Below are positions 34,956 to 49,920 of a stretch of DNA of 64,000 nucleotides, one piece after another. The notes under the pieces are model-generated. The model made no database searches. It saw nothing but the letters and a program-made list of their open reading frames with translations, and had not been told where the DNA came from. Each line of letters opens with the position of its first letter. The first letter of the stretch is position 1. Source of the DNA: Arthrobacter oryzae (lineage in GTDB: Bacteria; Actinomycetota; Actinomycetes; Actinomycetales; Micrococcaceae); assembly GCF_003634095.1 (NCBI RefSeq), contig NZ_RBIR01000003.1:496001-560000 (forward strand), given 5' to 3'. The translations under genes and the position numbers were made by a program.

Positions 34956-35768
34956 TTAGAAGTTCCCGGCTGACGAGGTCCCGGCCGGGCGCTCGTCGGC
35001 CGCTGCCACCGCGGCGAAGCCGGCCCGGTCCACCTTGCGGTGGAAACGCATGCCGGCGAGGCCGCCCAGCACCGCGCCCACGAGGGCCACCACGGCCACG
35101 ACGACCGCGGCGATGATGCTCATGGTGTTCAGCTGGCCCTCGTTGACCGGGATGCGCGGGAAGCTGTTCAAGCTTGCCAGGATGTTGAACCTCTGCCCGG
35201 CGACCATGCCCAGCACGGCGACCACGATCGCGGCGATCAGGGCCCAGACCCAGACCATGAACCCCTGCCTGGCGCCGTTGAAGCGCGCCATCCGGCCTGC
35301 CACGTACCCGCCGCAGTAGTAGGCGACCAGGAGGATCACGAGCAGCACGATGATGCCGGTCAGCCCGATCGTCTGGTTATTTGAAGCCTGGTTCACGGCC
35401 TCGGGGACGTTGGTGTTGGTGGCCAGGCCGACGGCGGTGCCCCCGGCGGCCACCAGCGCGGTGAGCAGGACGGCGGTGCCGGTGGCAGCGAGCCAGCCGA
35501 AGAATGCCGAGCCGACCTTGATGCCGCCGAACTGTTCCTTCTCCCGGGCCACCACCGTTTCGCGGGTGGGAACCTCTTCCACCACGGTGCCGGCCGCGGT
35601 GTCACGGACGGGTACGTCGCGGACAGGCTCTTCGCGGACGGGCGTGCGGACGGGTTCGTCGCGGCCGGATCCGTCATGGGTGCGGACCGCGGTCAGGGGC
35701 ACGGTCTGGCCGGTCTCCGGCGTGGCATGGCGGGGCGTCGTTTCGTCGGGGCCTGCGGTGCTGCTCAT
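34956..35768 (-). CDS. Membrane protein with a PVR-repeat N-terminal tail
   Basis: A 270-residue protein. Residues about 1-85 are polar and contain repeated PVR units (EPVRTPVREEPVRDVPVRD). Four hydrophobic segments follow (about 92-116, 137-158, 171-192, 214-240), with the short AYYCGGYVAGRMARFNGARQG loop in the middle typical of a family of actinobacterial YrzE/TIGR04086-like proteins. The C-terminus is a short polar tail. Function is unknown; a general envelope role is possible. Confidence 0.7.
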   Translation of the reverse strand: MSSTAGPDETTPRHATPETGQTVPLTAVRTHDGSGRDEPVRTPVREEPVRDVPVRDTAAGTVVEEVPTRETVVAREKEQFGGIKVGSAFFGWLAATGTAVLLTALVAAGGTAVGLATNTNVPEAVNQASNNQTIGLTGIIVLLVILLVAYYCGGYVAGRMARFNGARQGFMVWVWALIAAIVVAVLGMVAGQRFNILASLNSFPRIPVNEGQLNTMSIIAAVVVAVVALVGAVLGGLAGMRFHRKVDRAGFAAVAAADERPAGTSSAGNF

Positions 35769-35912
35769 GGGGACTGCTCACTTTCGCTGAATGACCGGCA
35801 CGTCAGGGGTGCCGTCTCGGGTCCACCTAACCATGAGGCAATCCCGTTAGCAAGGATGCTTACTATCCGTTATTGCCCGTCAGCGGCCACTCCGCGTCCC
35901 GTCTGTGGTCCC

Positions 35913-37931
35913 TCAGCGATATCTGCGGTGCAGGTTCTCCTTCACTGAGGCGCCGGTGCGGGCATCGGCGATCCACGGTCCGGTGCCTTCTGACTGGTCG
36001 AGGACCCCGGCCTCCAGCCAGGCATAGTCGCCGGCCAGGGTCTTCCGGGCCAGGACACGGTCGGCGTCGTCGGTGTTCCGCCACAGCCGGTCGAAGTATT
36101 CGTCAACGCGGACACGGGCCTGTTCGCAATAGGCCTCCGCGAGTTCGTAGGCGGAGGCGCCGCGTTCGGGCTGGGTTCGCAGCAGCATCTCGGCCCGGGA
36201 GCAGCACGCCGCCATCGCGAAGAGCTCGGCGCCAATGTCCACAATCCGGCCGAGGAATGCCTGCTTGTGCTCAAGCTTGGCCTGCCAGCGGCCCATCCCG
36301 TAGAAGGTCTGCCGTGCCAGCCGTCGGGACGAACGCTCCACGTAGCGCAGCTGCTTGGCGAGCCGGCCGAAGTCGTTGTATGACCGGGGGTCCATCCCGG
36401 CGCCGGCCACGAGTTTGGGCAGCCACTTCGCGTAGAAGCCGGAGGCTCCCACTGCGGCCTTCGCCTTGTCCGAGAGTGGGGCGTCCTCGGAGGCGAGGTC
36501 TCCCGCGGCGGCCAGGTGCGCGTCCACTGCTTCGCGGGCGATCAGCAGCTTCATGATTTCCGAGGACCCCTCGAAGATCCGGTTGATCCGCAAATCCCGC
36601 AGCTGCTGTTCAGCGGCGACGGCCCGCTCACCGCGGGCTTCGAGGGAGTCAGCGGTTTCGAAGCCGCGGCCGCCGCGGATCTGCACGAGCTCGTCGGCGA
36701 TGAGGCAGCTGATCTCGGTGCACCACAGCTTGGCCAGCGCCGCCTCAATCCGGACGTCCTTCTGCCCGGCGTCGGCCATTTCCGCGCAGAGTTCGAACAC
36801 CGCATCCAGGGCGAAGGTGCTGGCCGCGATGAAGGCGATTTTCTTGCCCACGGCCTCGTGCTGGCCGATCGGGCGTCCCCACTGGGTGCGGGCGTTGGAC
36901 CACTCCCGGGCGATCTTCAGGCTCCACCGGCCGGAGGCGACGCACAGTGCTGGGATCGAGAGCCGGCCCGTGTTGAGGGTGGTGAGGGCTATTTTCAGAC
37001 CCTGGCCTTCGCGTCCCAGCCGGTTGGCCGCCGGGACCCTGACCTGATGGAAACGGGTGACGCCGTTTTCAAGCCCGCGGAGTCCCATGAAGGTGTTGCG
37101 GTTTTCCACGGTGATGCCGGGGGAATCCATTTCCACCACGAACGCGCTGATGCCGCCCTTGTGGTCGGTCCCGTCCGGGTCCGTGCGCGGCGGCACCAGC
37201 GCCATGACCACGACGAGTTCGGCGATGACGCCGTTGGTGGTCCACAGCTTGACCCCGTCCAGGACGTAGTAGCCGCCGTCGTCGGAGAGAACTGCGGTGC
37301 TGCCCATCCGGGCGGGGTCGCTGCCGACGTCGGGCTCGGTCAGCAGGAAGGCCGTGATGGCTCCGGCGGCACAGCGGGGCAGGTATTCCTGCTTTTGTGC
37401 CGGGGTGCCGAAGACCTTGACGGGCTCCGGGACGCCAATCGACTGGTGCGCGGAGAGCAGGGCACCGAGGCTCGGATGCACCGAGCCGAGCAGGGCCAGT
37501 GCGCGGCCGTAGTACACGAGCGTGAGGCCCAGCCCGCCGTATTCGCGGGGGATCTTCATTCCGAAGGCGCCGAGTTCGGCGAGTCCCTTGAGGTATTCGT
37601 CCGGGATCCGGTCCTCGCGCTCGATGGTCCGCCCGGACATCGTGCGGCAAAAGTCTGTGAGACGGGCCATGAACGCCTCGCCGCGTTCGACGTCGTCCGC
37701 GGGCGCCTCGGGCCAGGGGTGGATCAGGCCGAGGTCGAAGCTGCCAAGGTAGAGGCCCTTGGCGAAACTGGGCTGGTTCCAGCTGGTCTCGCGTGCTGCC
37801 TCGGCAACGGCCCGCGCGTCGGCGGCAGTCGCGGCGGGGCCGATGTGGTCCGGCGCCGGAGTATGAGGTGCCGGAGTATTAGGTGTAGGCGTTTGGGGAG
37901 CGGTGGCGGGATCTTCAATGGCGGAGCTCAC
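35913..37931 (-). CDS. Long acyl-CoA dehydrogenase family protein
   Basis: A 672-residue FAD-dependent acyl-CoA dehydrogenase, longer than the usual 380-400 residues because of an extra C-terminal domain (about 490-672), as in VLCAD-like enzymes. Core features are FGMKIPREYGGLGLTLVYYG, AFLLTEPDVGSDPARMGSTA, ARTQWGRPIGQHEAVGKKIA and IFEGSSEIMKLLIAREAVD. The first 45 residues are Pro/Thr/Ala-rich repeats (TPTPNTPAPHTPAPD) and likely disordered. It probably oxidises long-chain acyl-CoA. Confidence 0.87.
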   Translation of the reverse strand: MSSAIEDPATAPQTPTPNTPAPHTPAPDHIGPAATAADARAVAEAARETSWNQPSFAKGLYLGSFDLGLIHPWPEAPADDVERGEAFMARLTDFCRTMSGRTIEREDRIPDEYLKGLAELGAFGMKIPREYGGLGLTLVYYGRALALLGSVHPSLGALLSAHQSIGVPEPVKVFGTPAQKQEYLPRCAAGAITAFLLTEPDVGSDPARMGSTAVLSDDGGYYVLDGVKLWTTNGVIAELVVVMALVPPRTDPDGTDHKGGISAFVVEMDSPGITVENRNTFMGLRGLENGVTRFHQVRVPAANRLGREGQGLKIALTTLNTGRLSIPALCVASGRWSLKIAREWSNARTQWGRPIGQHEAVGKKIAFIAASTFALDAVFELCAEMADAGQKDVRIEAALAKLWCTEISCLIADELVQIRGGRGFETADSLEARGERAVAAEQQLRDLRINRIFEGSSEIMKLLIAREAVDAHLAAAGDLASEDAPLSDKAKAAVGASGFYAKWLPKLVAGAGMDPRSYNDFGRLAKQLRYVERSSRRLARQTFYGMGRWQAKLEHKQAFLGRIVDIGAELFAMAACCSRAEMLLRTQPERGASAYELAEAYCEQARVRVDEYFDRLWRNTDDADRVLARKTLAGDYAWLEAGVLDQSEGTGPWIADARTGASVKENLHRRYR

Positions 37932-37993
37932 TGGGCATCTCCTCTAACCGGGTGGCCGGTTTGAGCCTGGATCCGCCGCGGGTGGAGGACCCT

Positions 37994-38320
37994 TCAGCTG
38001 TCCCGCAATACTACTCGCGGGTAGGTGCCTGTGCTAGGGGCCGTCTGCCCTTGATAGTCGGAGCCGAAGTCGACCTGGAAGTCGCCGGGCAGTTCCACGG
38101 TCGAGGCGTGCCGGACCAGGCGGTCCCAGCCACGGTTGATGCCGTGGACCGAGCCCACCACCGCGCCGGCCAAGAGGTACCAGGCGAGCCGTCCCACGCC
38201 AACGAGGACCATGGCGGCGAAGACGGACACCATCATGAAAAGGCCGATCAAGAGGGCGAACACGAGGGTGCCAATGACCACCATCGTGCCCGTTTCCACT
38301 GCGCTTAGGTCGAACTGCAT
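37994..38320 (-). CDS. Small two-segment membrane protein
   Basis: A 108-residue protein with two adjacent hydrophobic segments (about 10-33 and 35-59, TLVFALLIGLFMMVSVFAAM and VGVGRLAWYLLAGAVVGSV) and a polar C-terminus (GDFQVDFGSDYQGQTAPSTG). GGGGGAAG lies just before the ATG. Divergent from the jet operon, with no visible link to it. Family not recognised. Confidence 0.6.
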   Translation of the reverse strand: MQFDLSAVETGTMVVIGTLVFALLIGLFMMVSVFAAMVLVGVGRLAWYLLAGAVVGSVHGINRGWDRLVRHASTVELPGDFQVDFGSDYQGQTAPSTGTYPRVVLRDS

Positions 38321-38626
38321 TCTTCCCCCTGCACCGTTGCTTCGGTTGAATCAGTAGCCCGAGCGTAGGGTGCCGGAGACGTGCGGATCTAGGGTCCTTT
38401 GGACGTTGCCCGCCTCTTGATACGGGATCGAAATGCTACCGGGGCGTAGGTCACGGCGCGGTAGCGGCAGGCTCACCAGTTCCGGCTGTTCAGCCCCGTA
38501 CCGGCGGGAGAGCCGAGAACGATCAATCCTGCCGGAGCCCTGCGTTAACCTTGTACCTGGCAGTTTTTCGAATCCGCTGCACTGCCACGCCACCCAAACC
38601 AAGCCCAGGAAGCCGAAGGAGAGCGC
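38321..38626. other. Divergent intergenic region before the jet operon
   Basis: This 306-bp gap should hold the jet promoter. I see a 7-bp inverted repeat GCTACCG (38435-38441) and CGGTAGC (38459-38465) with a 17-nt spacer, and a TTGATA at 38417 without a matching -10. AAGGAG before GTG 38627 is clear. No further coding frame is supported. Confidence 0.5.
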
Positions 38627-44693
<6,067 letters not shown>

Positions 44694-44708
44694 CCCCACC
44701 CCCTTTAA

Positions 44709-44775
44709 AGCAACGCGGGGTCACTTACGGCCCATAAACACCGCCGTAATGGACCGTAAGTGACCCCGCGTTGCT
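44709..44775. repeat. Palindromic intergenic element, copy A
   Basis: Perfect 22-bp arms (each containing GGGGTCACTTACGG or its complement) enclose a 23-nt spacer. It fills the gap between the converging jetC and 3-hydroxyacyl-CoA dehydrogenase genes, and its right end touches the dehydrogenase stop. The reverse complement matches the element at 59081-59143, with three spacer differences and one arm change. It can fold into a very stable hairpin in either transcript, so a bidirectional terminator or a REP-like mobile repeat is likely. Confidence 0.88.
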
Positions 44776-45640
44776 AGTAGCTGTACCAGCCGGCGCCGGA
44801 TTTGCGGCCCAGCTTCCCGGTCCGGACGAGGGCGGCGACAGACTCGTCCGGGGCGTCGGCCGGGTCGCCCGTTGCCGCATAGGTGGCCTGGGCGATGTAG
44901 TCCACAACGTCCAGCCCCACCAGGTCCATCAGCTCAAAGGGCCCCATCGGGTGGCGCAGGGCCGTCTTGGCCGTGGCGTCGATGTCTTCCATGCTGGCCA
45001 CGCCGCCGGCCAGCAGCGCGAGGGCCTCCCTCTGCACGGCACCCATCAGCCGGTTGGCAACAAAGCCCGGCACCTCCCGGTTGATCAGCACCGGCGCCTT
45101 GCCCAGGCTGCGGGCGAAGTCGAGGGTGGCGTCCACGGTTTCCTGGGTCGTTCCGGCGTGCCGGACCACCTCCACGCATTCCATGACCATCACCGGGTTG
45201 AAGAAGTGCATGTTGCACACGTGACCGGGCCGGCCGGTCGTCCCGGCCACCGCAGAGGAACCGATCGTGGAGGAATTCGTGGCCAGGATGGCATGAGGCG
45301 GGGCAAGCTGGCCGAGCCGGGCGAAGATGGCCTTCTTGATCTCCAGCCGTTCGGTAGCGGCCTCGATGACAAAGTCTGCAAAGGGCGCCACCGCGTCCAG
45401 ATCGGTGCTGAACTCAAGCCGGGCATGGGCTCGCTCGGCCTGCTCCGCGGCCAGTTTGCCGGAATTCACCATTTTGTCCGTTCGTCCACGCAGTTGGGCC
45501 GCGGCGTCGTCCAGTTGGCTCCGGGACACGTCCTGCACGGTGGTGGTGTACCCGGCCAGGGCCGCGGTCAGCGCAATCTGGGACCCCATGGCGCCGGCGC
45601 CGATGACGAGGACGTGCGTGATGGTGGTGCGGGGTGGCAT
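44774..45640 (-). CDS. 3-hydroxyacyl-CoA (3-hydroxybutyryl-CoA) dehydrogenase
   Basis: A 288-residue dehydrogenase. The NAD fold has GAGAMG at 14-19, the family signature is NMHFFNPVMVMECVEVVR with catalytic His near 145, and VPGFVANRLMGAVQREA follows. It oxidises 3-hydroxybutyryl-CoA or a related acyl-CoA. It is the last gene of a minus-strand run (transaminase, glutaryl-CoA-type dehydrogenase, aldehyde dehydrogenase, this gene), which fits glutarate breakdown through crotonyl-CoA; the enoyl-CoA hydratase is not in the window. GGAGAAA precedes the ATG. Confidence 0.9.
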   Translation of the reverse strand: MPPRTTITHVLVIGAGAMGSQIALTAALAGYTTTVQDVSRSQLDDAAAQLRGRTDKMVNSGKLAAEQAERAHARLEFSTDLDAVAPFADFVIEAATERLEIKKAIFARLGQLAPPHAILATNSSTIGSSAVAGTTGRPGHVCNMHFFNPVMVMECVEVVRHAGTTQETVDATLDFARSLGKAPVLINREVPGFVANRLMGAVQREALALLAGGVASMEDIDATAKTALRHPMGPFELMDLVGLDVVDYIAQATYAATGDPADAPDESVAALVRTGKLGRKSGAGWYSY

Positions 45641-45670
45641 CGTTTTCTCCGGTTCGGTGGGGAAGGGCTG

Positions 45671-47152
45671 CTAGGACTGTGCGCCGGACAAGGGCCGGCC
45701 GCCCCGAAGGTAGACGGTGGTGGTGTGCGTGTAGAACTCCTTGGCGCTCTGCCCCTGCTCCTTGGGGCCGTAGCCGCTCTTTTTGGCCCCGCCGAACGGC
45801 ACATGCGGATCGGCGCCGGCCGATTCGGAGTTCACGTGCAGGATCCCGACGTCCAGCTCCTCCATTCCCTCCAGCGCCAGCGTGACGTCCTGCGTGAAGA
45901 GTGCCGCGGAGAGACCGAAGTCGCTGTCATTTGCCAGGTCAAAGGCTTCCTGCGTTGAGGCTGCCCGACGGACGCTGAGCACAGGGCCAAAGAGCTCATC
46001 GCGCCAGACATCAGCGTGGCGTGCCCCCGTGAGTTCCAGGATCGTCGGGGCAACGAAGTGGCCGTCGGCCCGCGCCGCGTCGTCATAGGGGAGGCCGCCC
46101 GTCAGCAGCCCGGCGCCCTGGTCCAGCGCCGTGGCGATGCCGCGCTGGATGGATGCCCGGGCGTCGGCGCTGACGACGGGTCCCATCTGGGTGGACGGAT
46201 CTGCGGGGTCGCCCACCAGCAGGGACTGGGCCCGGGCGGCCAGCCCGGCGAGGAATTCATCGGCGACTTCGTCCGCCACGATCAGCCGCGACGTCGCCGT
46301 GCACTTCTGCCCTGTGGAGCGGAAAGCGCCGAGCATGACCTGCTCGGCGGCCAGTTCGAGGTCCGCATCGGCCAGGACGATGGCGGCATTCTTTCCGCCC
46401 ATCTCTGCCTGGATCGGCACGCCGCGAGCCGCGGCCGCGGCGGCCAAGGTACGGCCGACGCCGGTGGATCCGGTGAAGGACAGTCCGTCCAGCGCCGGAT
46501 GCTCCACCAGAGCGGTCCCAATGGCCCCGGGTCCAATCACCAGGTTCAGCACGCCCTCGGGCAGCCCGGCCTGTTCCAGCGCCTGGGTCAGTCGCATGGC
46601 CAGCAGCGGCACGGTGCTGGCGGGCTTCCAGACGACCGTGTTGCCGTACGTCAGCGCGGGGGCAATCTTCCACGCCGGGATGGCGATGGGGAAGTTAAAC
46701 GGCGTCACGACGCCCACCACCCCCAGCGGCTTGCGCGTAACGAAGATCTTCTCCCCCCGGCGCGGGGAGGAATATACCGCCCCGGCCTCGCGGTCGCCGT
46801 CGTTGCCGTAGTAACGGAAAATCTGCGCGGCGCGCAGCACCTCGCCCTGGCCCTCGGCAAGCGTCTTTCCCTCCTCACGGGCCAGCTCCAGACCCCAGGC
46901 CTGCGAGTTGGCTTCGAGGATCGCCGCCGTGCGCAGCAGCACTGCGCCGCGTTCGTGGGCGGGGGTGCGGGCCCAGCCATGCTTCGCCGCTGCGGCGCTT
47001 GCCATGGCGCGGTCGACGTCGGCCGGTCCGGCCTGCAGGCCATGCGCCACCGTCTCGGCGGGGCGGGCCGGGTTGACGGAGGTGATGATGCCGCCGTCGC
47101 CCGGAAACCAGGTGCCCGAGATGTAATGCTGCAGTTCGACTGCTGTGCTCAT
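45671..47152 (-). CDS. Aldehyde dehydrogenase, probably succinate/glutarate semialdehyde type
   Basis: A 493-residue NAD(P) aldehyde dehydrogenase. Catalytic Glu is in QAEMGGKNAAIVLADAD near 250 and catalytic Cys in TGQKCTATSR near 282; the substrate-side Asn is in VTPFNFPIAIPAWK. Placed between a transaminase/acyl-CoA dehydrogenase pair and a hydroxyacyl-CoA dehydrogenase, it most likely oxidises the omega-semialdehyde made by the aminotransferase at 48423 (GabD/DavD role). The motifs alone would also allow other aldehydes. Confidence 0.85.
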   Translation of the reverse strand: MSTAVELQHYISGTWFPGDGGIITSVNPARPAETVAHGLQAGPADVDRAMASAAAAKHGWARTPAHERGAVLLRTAAILEANSQAWGLELAREEGKTLAEGQGEVLRAAQIFRYYGNDGDREAGAVYSSPRRGEKIFVTRKPLGVVGVVTPFNFPIAIPAWKIAPALTYGNTVVWKPASTVPLLAMRLTQALEQAGLPEGVLNLVIGPGAIGTALVEHPALDGLSFTGSTGVGRTLAAAAAARGVPIQAEMGGKNAAIVLADADLELAAEQVMLGAFRSTGQKCTATSRLIVADEVADEFLAGLAARAQSLLVGDPADPSTQMGPVVSADARASIQRGIATALDQGAGLLTGGLPYDDAARADGHFVAPTILELTGARHADVWRDELFGPVLSVRRAASTQEAFDLANDSDFGLSAALFTQDVTLALEGMEELDVGILHVNSESAGADPHVPFGGAKKSGYGPKEQGQSAKEFYTHTTTVYLRGGRPLSGAQS

Positions 47153-47212
47153 TGCCGTTCCTTACTGGCTGTCTTTTGTGGGCGTTTCTGCCGTTTCTTT
47201 GCTTGCAGCGCC

Positions 47213-48391
47213 CTAGCGGAAGGCCGGGATGCCGGTGATGTGGTTGCCGAGGATCAGTGTGTGGACCTCGTCGGTGCCCTCATAGGTGCGCACCGATTCG
47301 AGGTTGTTGGCATGCCGCAGCGGCGAATAGTCGAGAGTGATGCCGTTGCCGCCCAGCATGGCGCGGGCGTCGCGGCAGATCTGGATGGCCTCGCGGCAGT
47401 TGTTGAGCTTGCCCACGGAGATGTGGTGCGGCTTGAGCTGGCCTGCTTCCTTGAGCCGGCCGATCTGCAGCGCCAGGAGCATGCCTTTGTTGATTTCCAG
47501 GGCCATGTTGACCAGCTTTTCCTGGGTCAGCTGGTACCCGGCCAGCGGCTTGTCGAACTGCAGGCGCTCCTGCGAGTAGCTCACCGCGGTCTCGTAGCTG
47601 TCGCGCGCGGCCCCCATGGCTCCCCAGATGATGCCGTAGCGGGCCTCATTGAGGCACTCGAACGGGCCGCGGAGTCCTTTGGCGTTCGGCAGCAGCGCAG
47701 TGACCGGGAGGCGGACCTCGCTCAGTTCGATGTCGCACTGGATGGAGGCGCGCATGGAGAGTTTGGGCTCAATCGGGGTGGCTTTGAACCCGGGGGTGTC
47801 GGTGGGCACGATGAAGCCGCGTACGCCGTCCTCGGTCATGGCCCAGATGATGGCGATCTGGGCGATCGAGGCGAGGCCGATCCAGCGCTTGGAGCCGTTG
47901 ATGACCCAGCCGTCGCCGTCGCGTCGGGCGAAGGTCTTCATGCTGCCGGGATCGGAGCCGGCAGTGGGCTCGGTCAGGCCGAAGCAGCCGACGACGTCGC
48001 CTGCGGCCATCTTGGGCAGCCACTGGTTCTTCTGCTCCTCGGAGCCGTGTTTGTAGATGGCGCTCATTGCGAGCGAGCCCTGCACGCTGACGAAGGTCCG
48101 CAGGCCGGAATCGCCCGCTTCGAGTTCCATGGCGGCGATGCCGTATTCCACAGCCGAGCGGCCCGGGCAGCCATAGCCCTTCAAATGCATGCCAAGCAGG
48201 CCCAGCCCGGCCATCTCCTTGATGATTCCGACCGGGAAGACGGCCTGCTCGTACCAGGTGGCGATGTTGGGCCGGATGGTGCTGTCTACGAAGGACCGTA
48301 CCTTGTCCCGCATGGCCAGCTCTTCGGGGCTGAAGAGGGATTCGATATTCAGCAGGTCAGACGGGCTCAGCAGGTCAGAGGATTCGTTCAT
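47213..48391 (-). CDS. gcdH: Glutaryl-CoA dehydrogenase-type acyl-CoA dehydrogenase
   Basis: A 392-residue acyl-CoA dehydrogenase. Its glutaryl-CoA-type features are CFGLTEPTAGSDPGSMKT, CLNEARYGIIWGAMGAARD and the catalytic Glu in RTYEGTDEVHTLILGNHITG near 371. The enzyme would oxidise and decarboxylate glutaryl-CoA to crotonyl-CoA. I chose ATG 48391, with GGAGAAC just upstream; the open frame further upstream runs into the next gene. Neighbours (omega-transaminase, semialdehyde dehydrogenase, CoA-transferase) support a glutarate route. Isovaleryl-CoA type is a less likely alternative. Confidence 0.8.
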   Translation of the reverse strand: MNESSDLLSPSDLLNIESLFSPEELAMRDKVRSFVDSTIRPNIATWYEQAVFPVGIIKEMAGLGLLGMHLKGYGCPGRSAVEYGIAAMELEAGDSGLRTFVSVQGSLAMSAIYKHGSEEQKNQWLPKMAAGDVVGCFGLTEPTAGSDPGSMKTFARRDGDGWVINGSKRWIGLASIAQIAIIWAMTEDGVRGFIVPTDTPGFKATPIEPKLSMRASIQCDIELSEVRLPVTALLPNAKGLRGPFECLNEARYGIIWGAMGAARDSYETAVSYSQERLQFDKPLAGYQLTQEKLVNMALEINKGMLLALQIGRLKEAGQLKPHHISVGKLNNCREAIQICRDARAMLGGNGITLDYSPLRHANNLESVRTYEGTDEVHTLILGNHITGIPAFR

Positions 48392-48422
48392 GGTGTTCTC
48401 CAGGAGTGTGCGGGGCGGGGAC

Positions 48423-49808
48423 TTAGACGGCTGCCAGCGCCGCGCTGGCGGTGTCTGTCTGAGTGTCATTGGCGGCCACGATGGCGTTACGCAGCACATT
48501 TAGGCCGTCGCGGATCAGGTCCGTGCCGATGACCAGGGGCGGCAGAAGCCGGATCACGTTGCCGTAAGTGCCGCAGACCAGGACCAGGACGCCCTGCCGG
48601 TGGCAGGCTGCCGCCACCTGGGCGGCGAGATCGGCGCGCGGTTCCAACGTTGCTTTGTCCGCGAATTCGACAGCGAGCATGGCGCCGCGGCCACGGAACT
48701 CGGCAATGATGGCCGTGCTGTCCACAAGGGGCTGCAGCACCTCGCGGGCGGTTGCCTCGATGGTCAGGGCGTTCGCGAGCAGCGTGCCGTCTTCGAAGGC
48801 CTCGAAGACACCCAGCGCAGCGGCGCAGGCCACCGGGTTTCCGGCGTACGTGCCGCCCAGGCCGCCGGCGTGCGGGGCGTTCAAGAGTTCGGCCCGGCCC
48901 GTGACCGCGCTCAGCGGCAGGCCGCCCGCCAATGCTTTGGCGGTCAGGGTGAGGTCGCCGGCGACGCCCTCGTGCTCGCTGGCAAAGAGTTTGCCGGTCC
49001 GTCCGATGCCGGTCTGGATTTCATCCATCACCAGCACGATGCCGTGTTTGGTGGCCAGTTCCCGCAGCCCGGCCAGGAAACCGGGGGCGGGCACCAGGAA
49101 ACCGCCTTCGCCCTGGATGGGCTCGATCACCATGGCGGCGAACGTCTCGGGGCCGTTTTCGAGCAGCAGCGCCTCGACGCCGGCCAGGGCGGTGGCAGCG
49201 GTCGTTTCCTCACGGCCGCCGGCCCACAAGCGGGTGGCCGTGGGGGCGCGGAAGACCTCGCCCGGGAAAGGGCCAAAGTTCTTCTTGTACGGGTTGATCT
49301 TGGCCGTCATGGCCATCGTGAGCAGGGAGCGGCCGTGGTAGGCGTCGTCAAAGACCAGAACCCGCTCCCGGCCCGTGGCGGCGCGGGCGATCTTGACGGC
49401 GTTTTCCACGGCTTCCGCGCCGGTGGAGAAGAGTGCGGTGCGCTTCGGGAAGTCTCCCGGGACGTGCGCATTCAGCCACCCGGCCACCTGTGTGAAGGAC
49501 TCGTATTCGGTCACCATGAAGCAGGTGTGGGTGAACCGTCCCATCTGGGCGGCCACGTGCGCCCGGACCTGGGGGTTCGTGGCGCCCACGCTGGTCACGG
49601 CGATGCCGGAGGCGAAGTCGATGATGCGGTTGCCGTCAACGTCTTCCAGGATGCCGCCGGAGGCGCGGTTGATGAAGACGGGCAGGGTCACGCCGAAACC
49701 CGAGCTGACCTGAGCTTCACGCTCGCGGTGCAGCGCCGTGGAGGCGGGACCGGGAATGGCGGTGGCAAGGTGGCGGGTCTGGGGGAGGCTCTCTGTGGAA
49801 CTGGTCAT
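48423..49808 (-). CDS. gabT: 4-aminobutyrate/5-aminovalerate aminotransferase
   Basis: A 461-residue class III PLP aminotransferase. ENAVKIARAATGRERVLVFDDAYHG, the DEIQTGIGRTGKLFASEH loop and the PLP lysine in TLTAKALAGGLPLSA near 290 are typical of GabT/DavT. It converts GABA to succinate semialdehyde or 5-aminovalerate to glutarate semialdehyde. The start is ATG 49808; AAGGTA on the plus strand (49815-49820) gives a TACCTT -10 box 6 nt away, so a leaderless message is likely. It is divergent from pucR, whose putative sites sit just upstream of this promoter. Confidence 0.88.
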   Translation of the reverse strand: MTSSTESLPQTRHLATAIPGPASTALHREREAQVSSGFGVTLPVFINRASGGILEDVDGNRIIDFASGIAVTSVGATNPQVRAHVAAQMGRFTHTCFMVTEYESFTQVAGWLNAHVPGDFPKRTALFSTGAEAVENAVKIARAATGRERVLVFDDAYHGRSLLTMAMTAKINPYKKNFGPFPGEVFRAPTATRLWAGGREETTAATALAGVEALLLENGPETFAAMVIEPIQGEGGFLVPAPGFLAGLRELATKHGIVLVMDEIQTGIGRTGKLFASEHEGVAGDLTLTAKALAGGLPLSAVTGRAELLNAPHAGGLGGTYAGNPVACAAALGVFEAFEDGTLLANALTIEATAREVLQPLVDSTAIIAEFRGRGAMLAVEFADKATLEPRADLAAQVAAACHRQGVLVLVCGTYGNVIRLLPPLVIGTDLIRDGLNVLRNAIVAANDTQTDTASAALAAV

Positions 49809-49814
49809 GTAGAC

Positions 49815-49820
49815 AAGGTA
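49815..49820 (-). promoter_or_regulatory. -10 box of the transaminase gene (leaderless)
   Basis: On the minus strand TACCTT ends 6 nt before the ATG, with no ribosome site between. If transcription starts at the ATG, the two palindromes centred at 49851 and 49881 lie at about -43 and -73, positions typical of activator sites. Confidence 0.45.
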
Positions 49821-49843
49821 ATGTCCGTTCTCCCGGCTGACAT

Positions 49844-49858
49844 TGGATAATACATCCA
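49844..49858. promoter_or_regulatory. PucR-type operator candidate, site 1
   Basis: TGGAT-AATAC-ATCCA is a perfect 15-bp palindrome between the divergent transaminase and pucR genes. Its left end belongs to the 12-mer CTGACATTGGAT, which recurs at 52767-52778. Confidence 0.6.
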
Positions 49859-49873
49859 CTGTTAGGCCAATTA

Positions 49874-49888
49874 TGGATAGAATATCTA
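49874..49888. promoter_or_regulatory. PucR-type operator candidate, site 2
   Basis: TGGAT-AGAAT-ATCTA repeats site 1 with one arm mismatch. The two centres are 30 bp apart, close to three helical turns, so dimers would bind on the same face. It lies 33 bp before the pucR GTG, suggesting autoregulation. Confidence 0.55.
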
Positions 49889-49920
49889 AAGGATTCGTGG
49901 CTGCCTGAAAGGACCACCGA

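Noticed and set aside
44774-45640. Gene after jetC as a possible jetD
   Set aside because: It is on the other strand and is a clear 3-hydroxyacyl-CoA dehydrogenase with Rossmann and catalytic His motifs.
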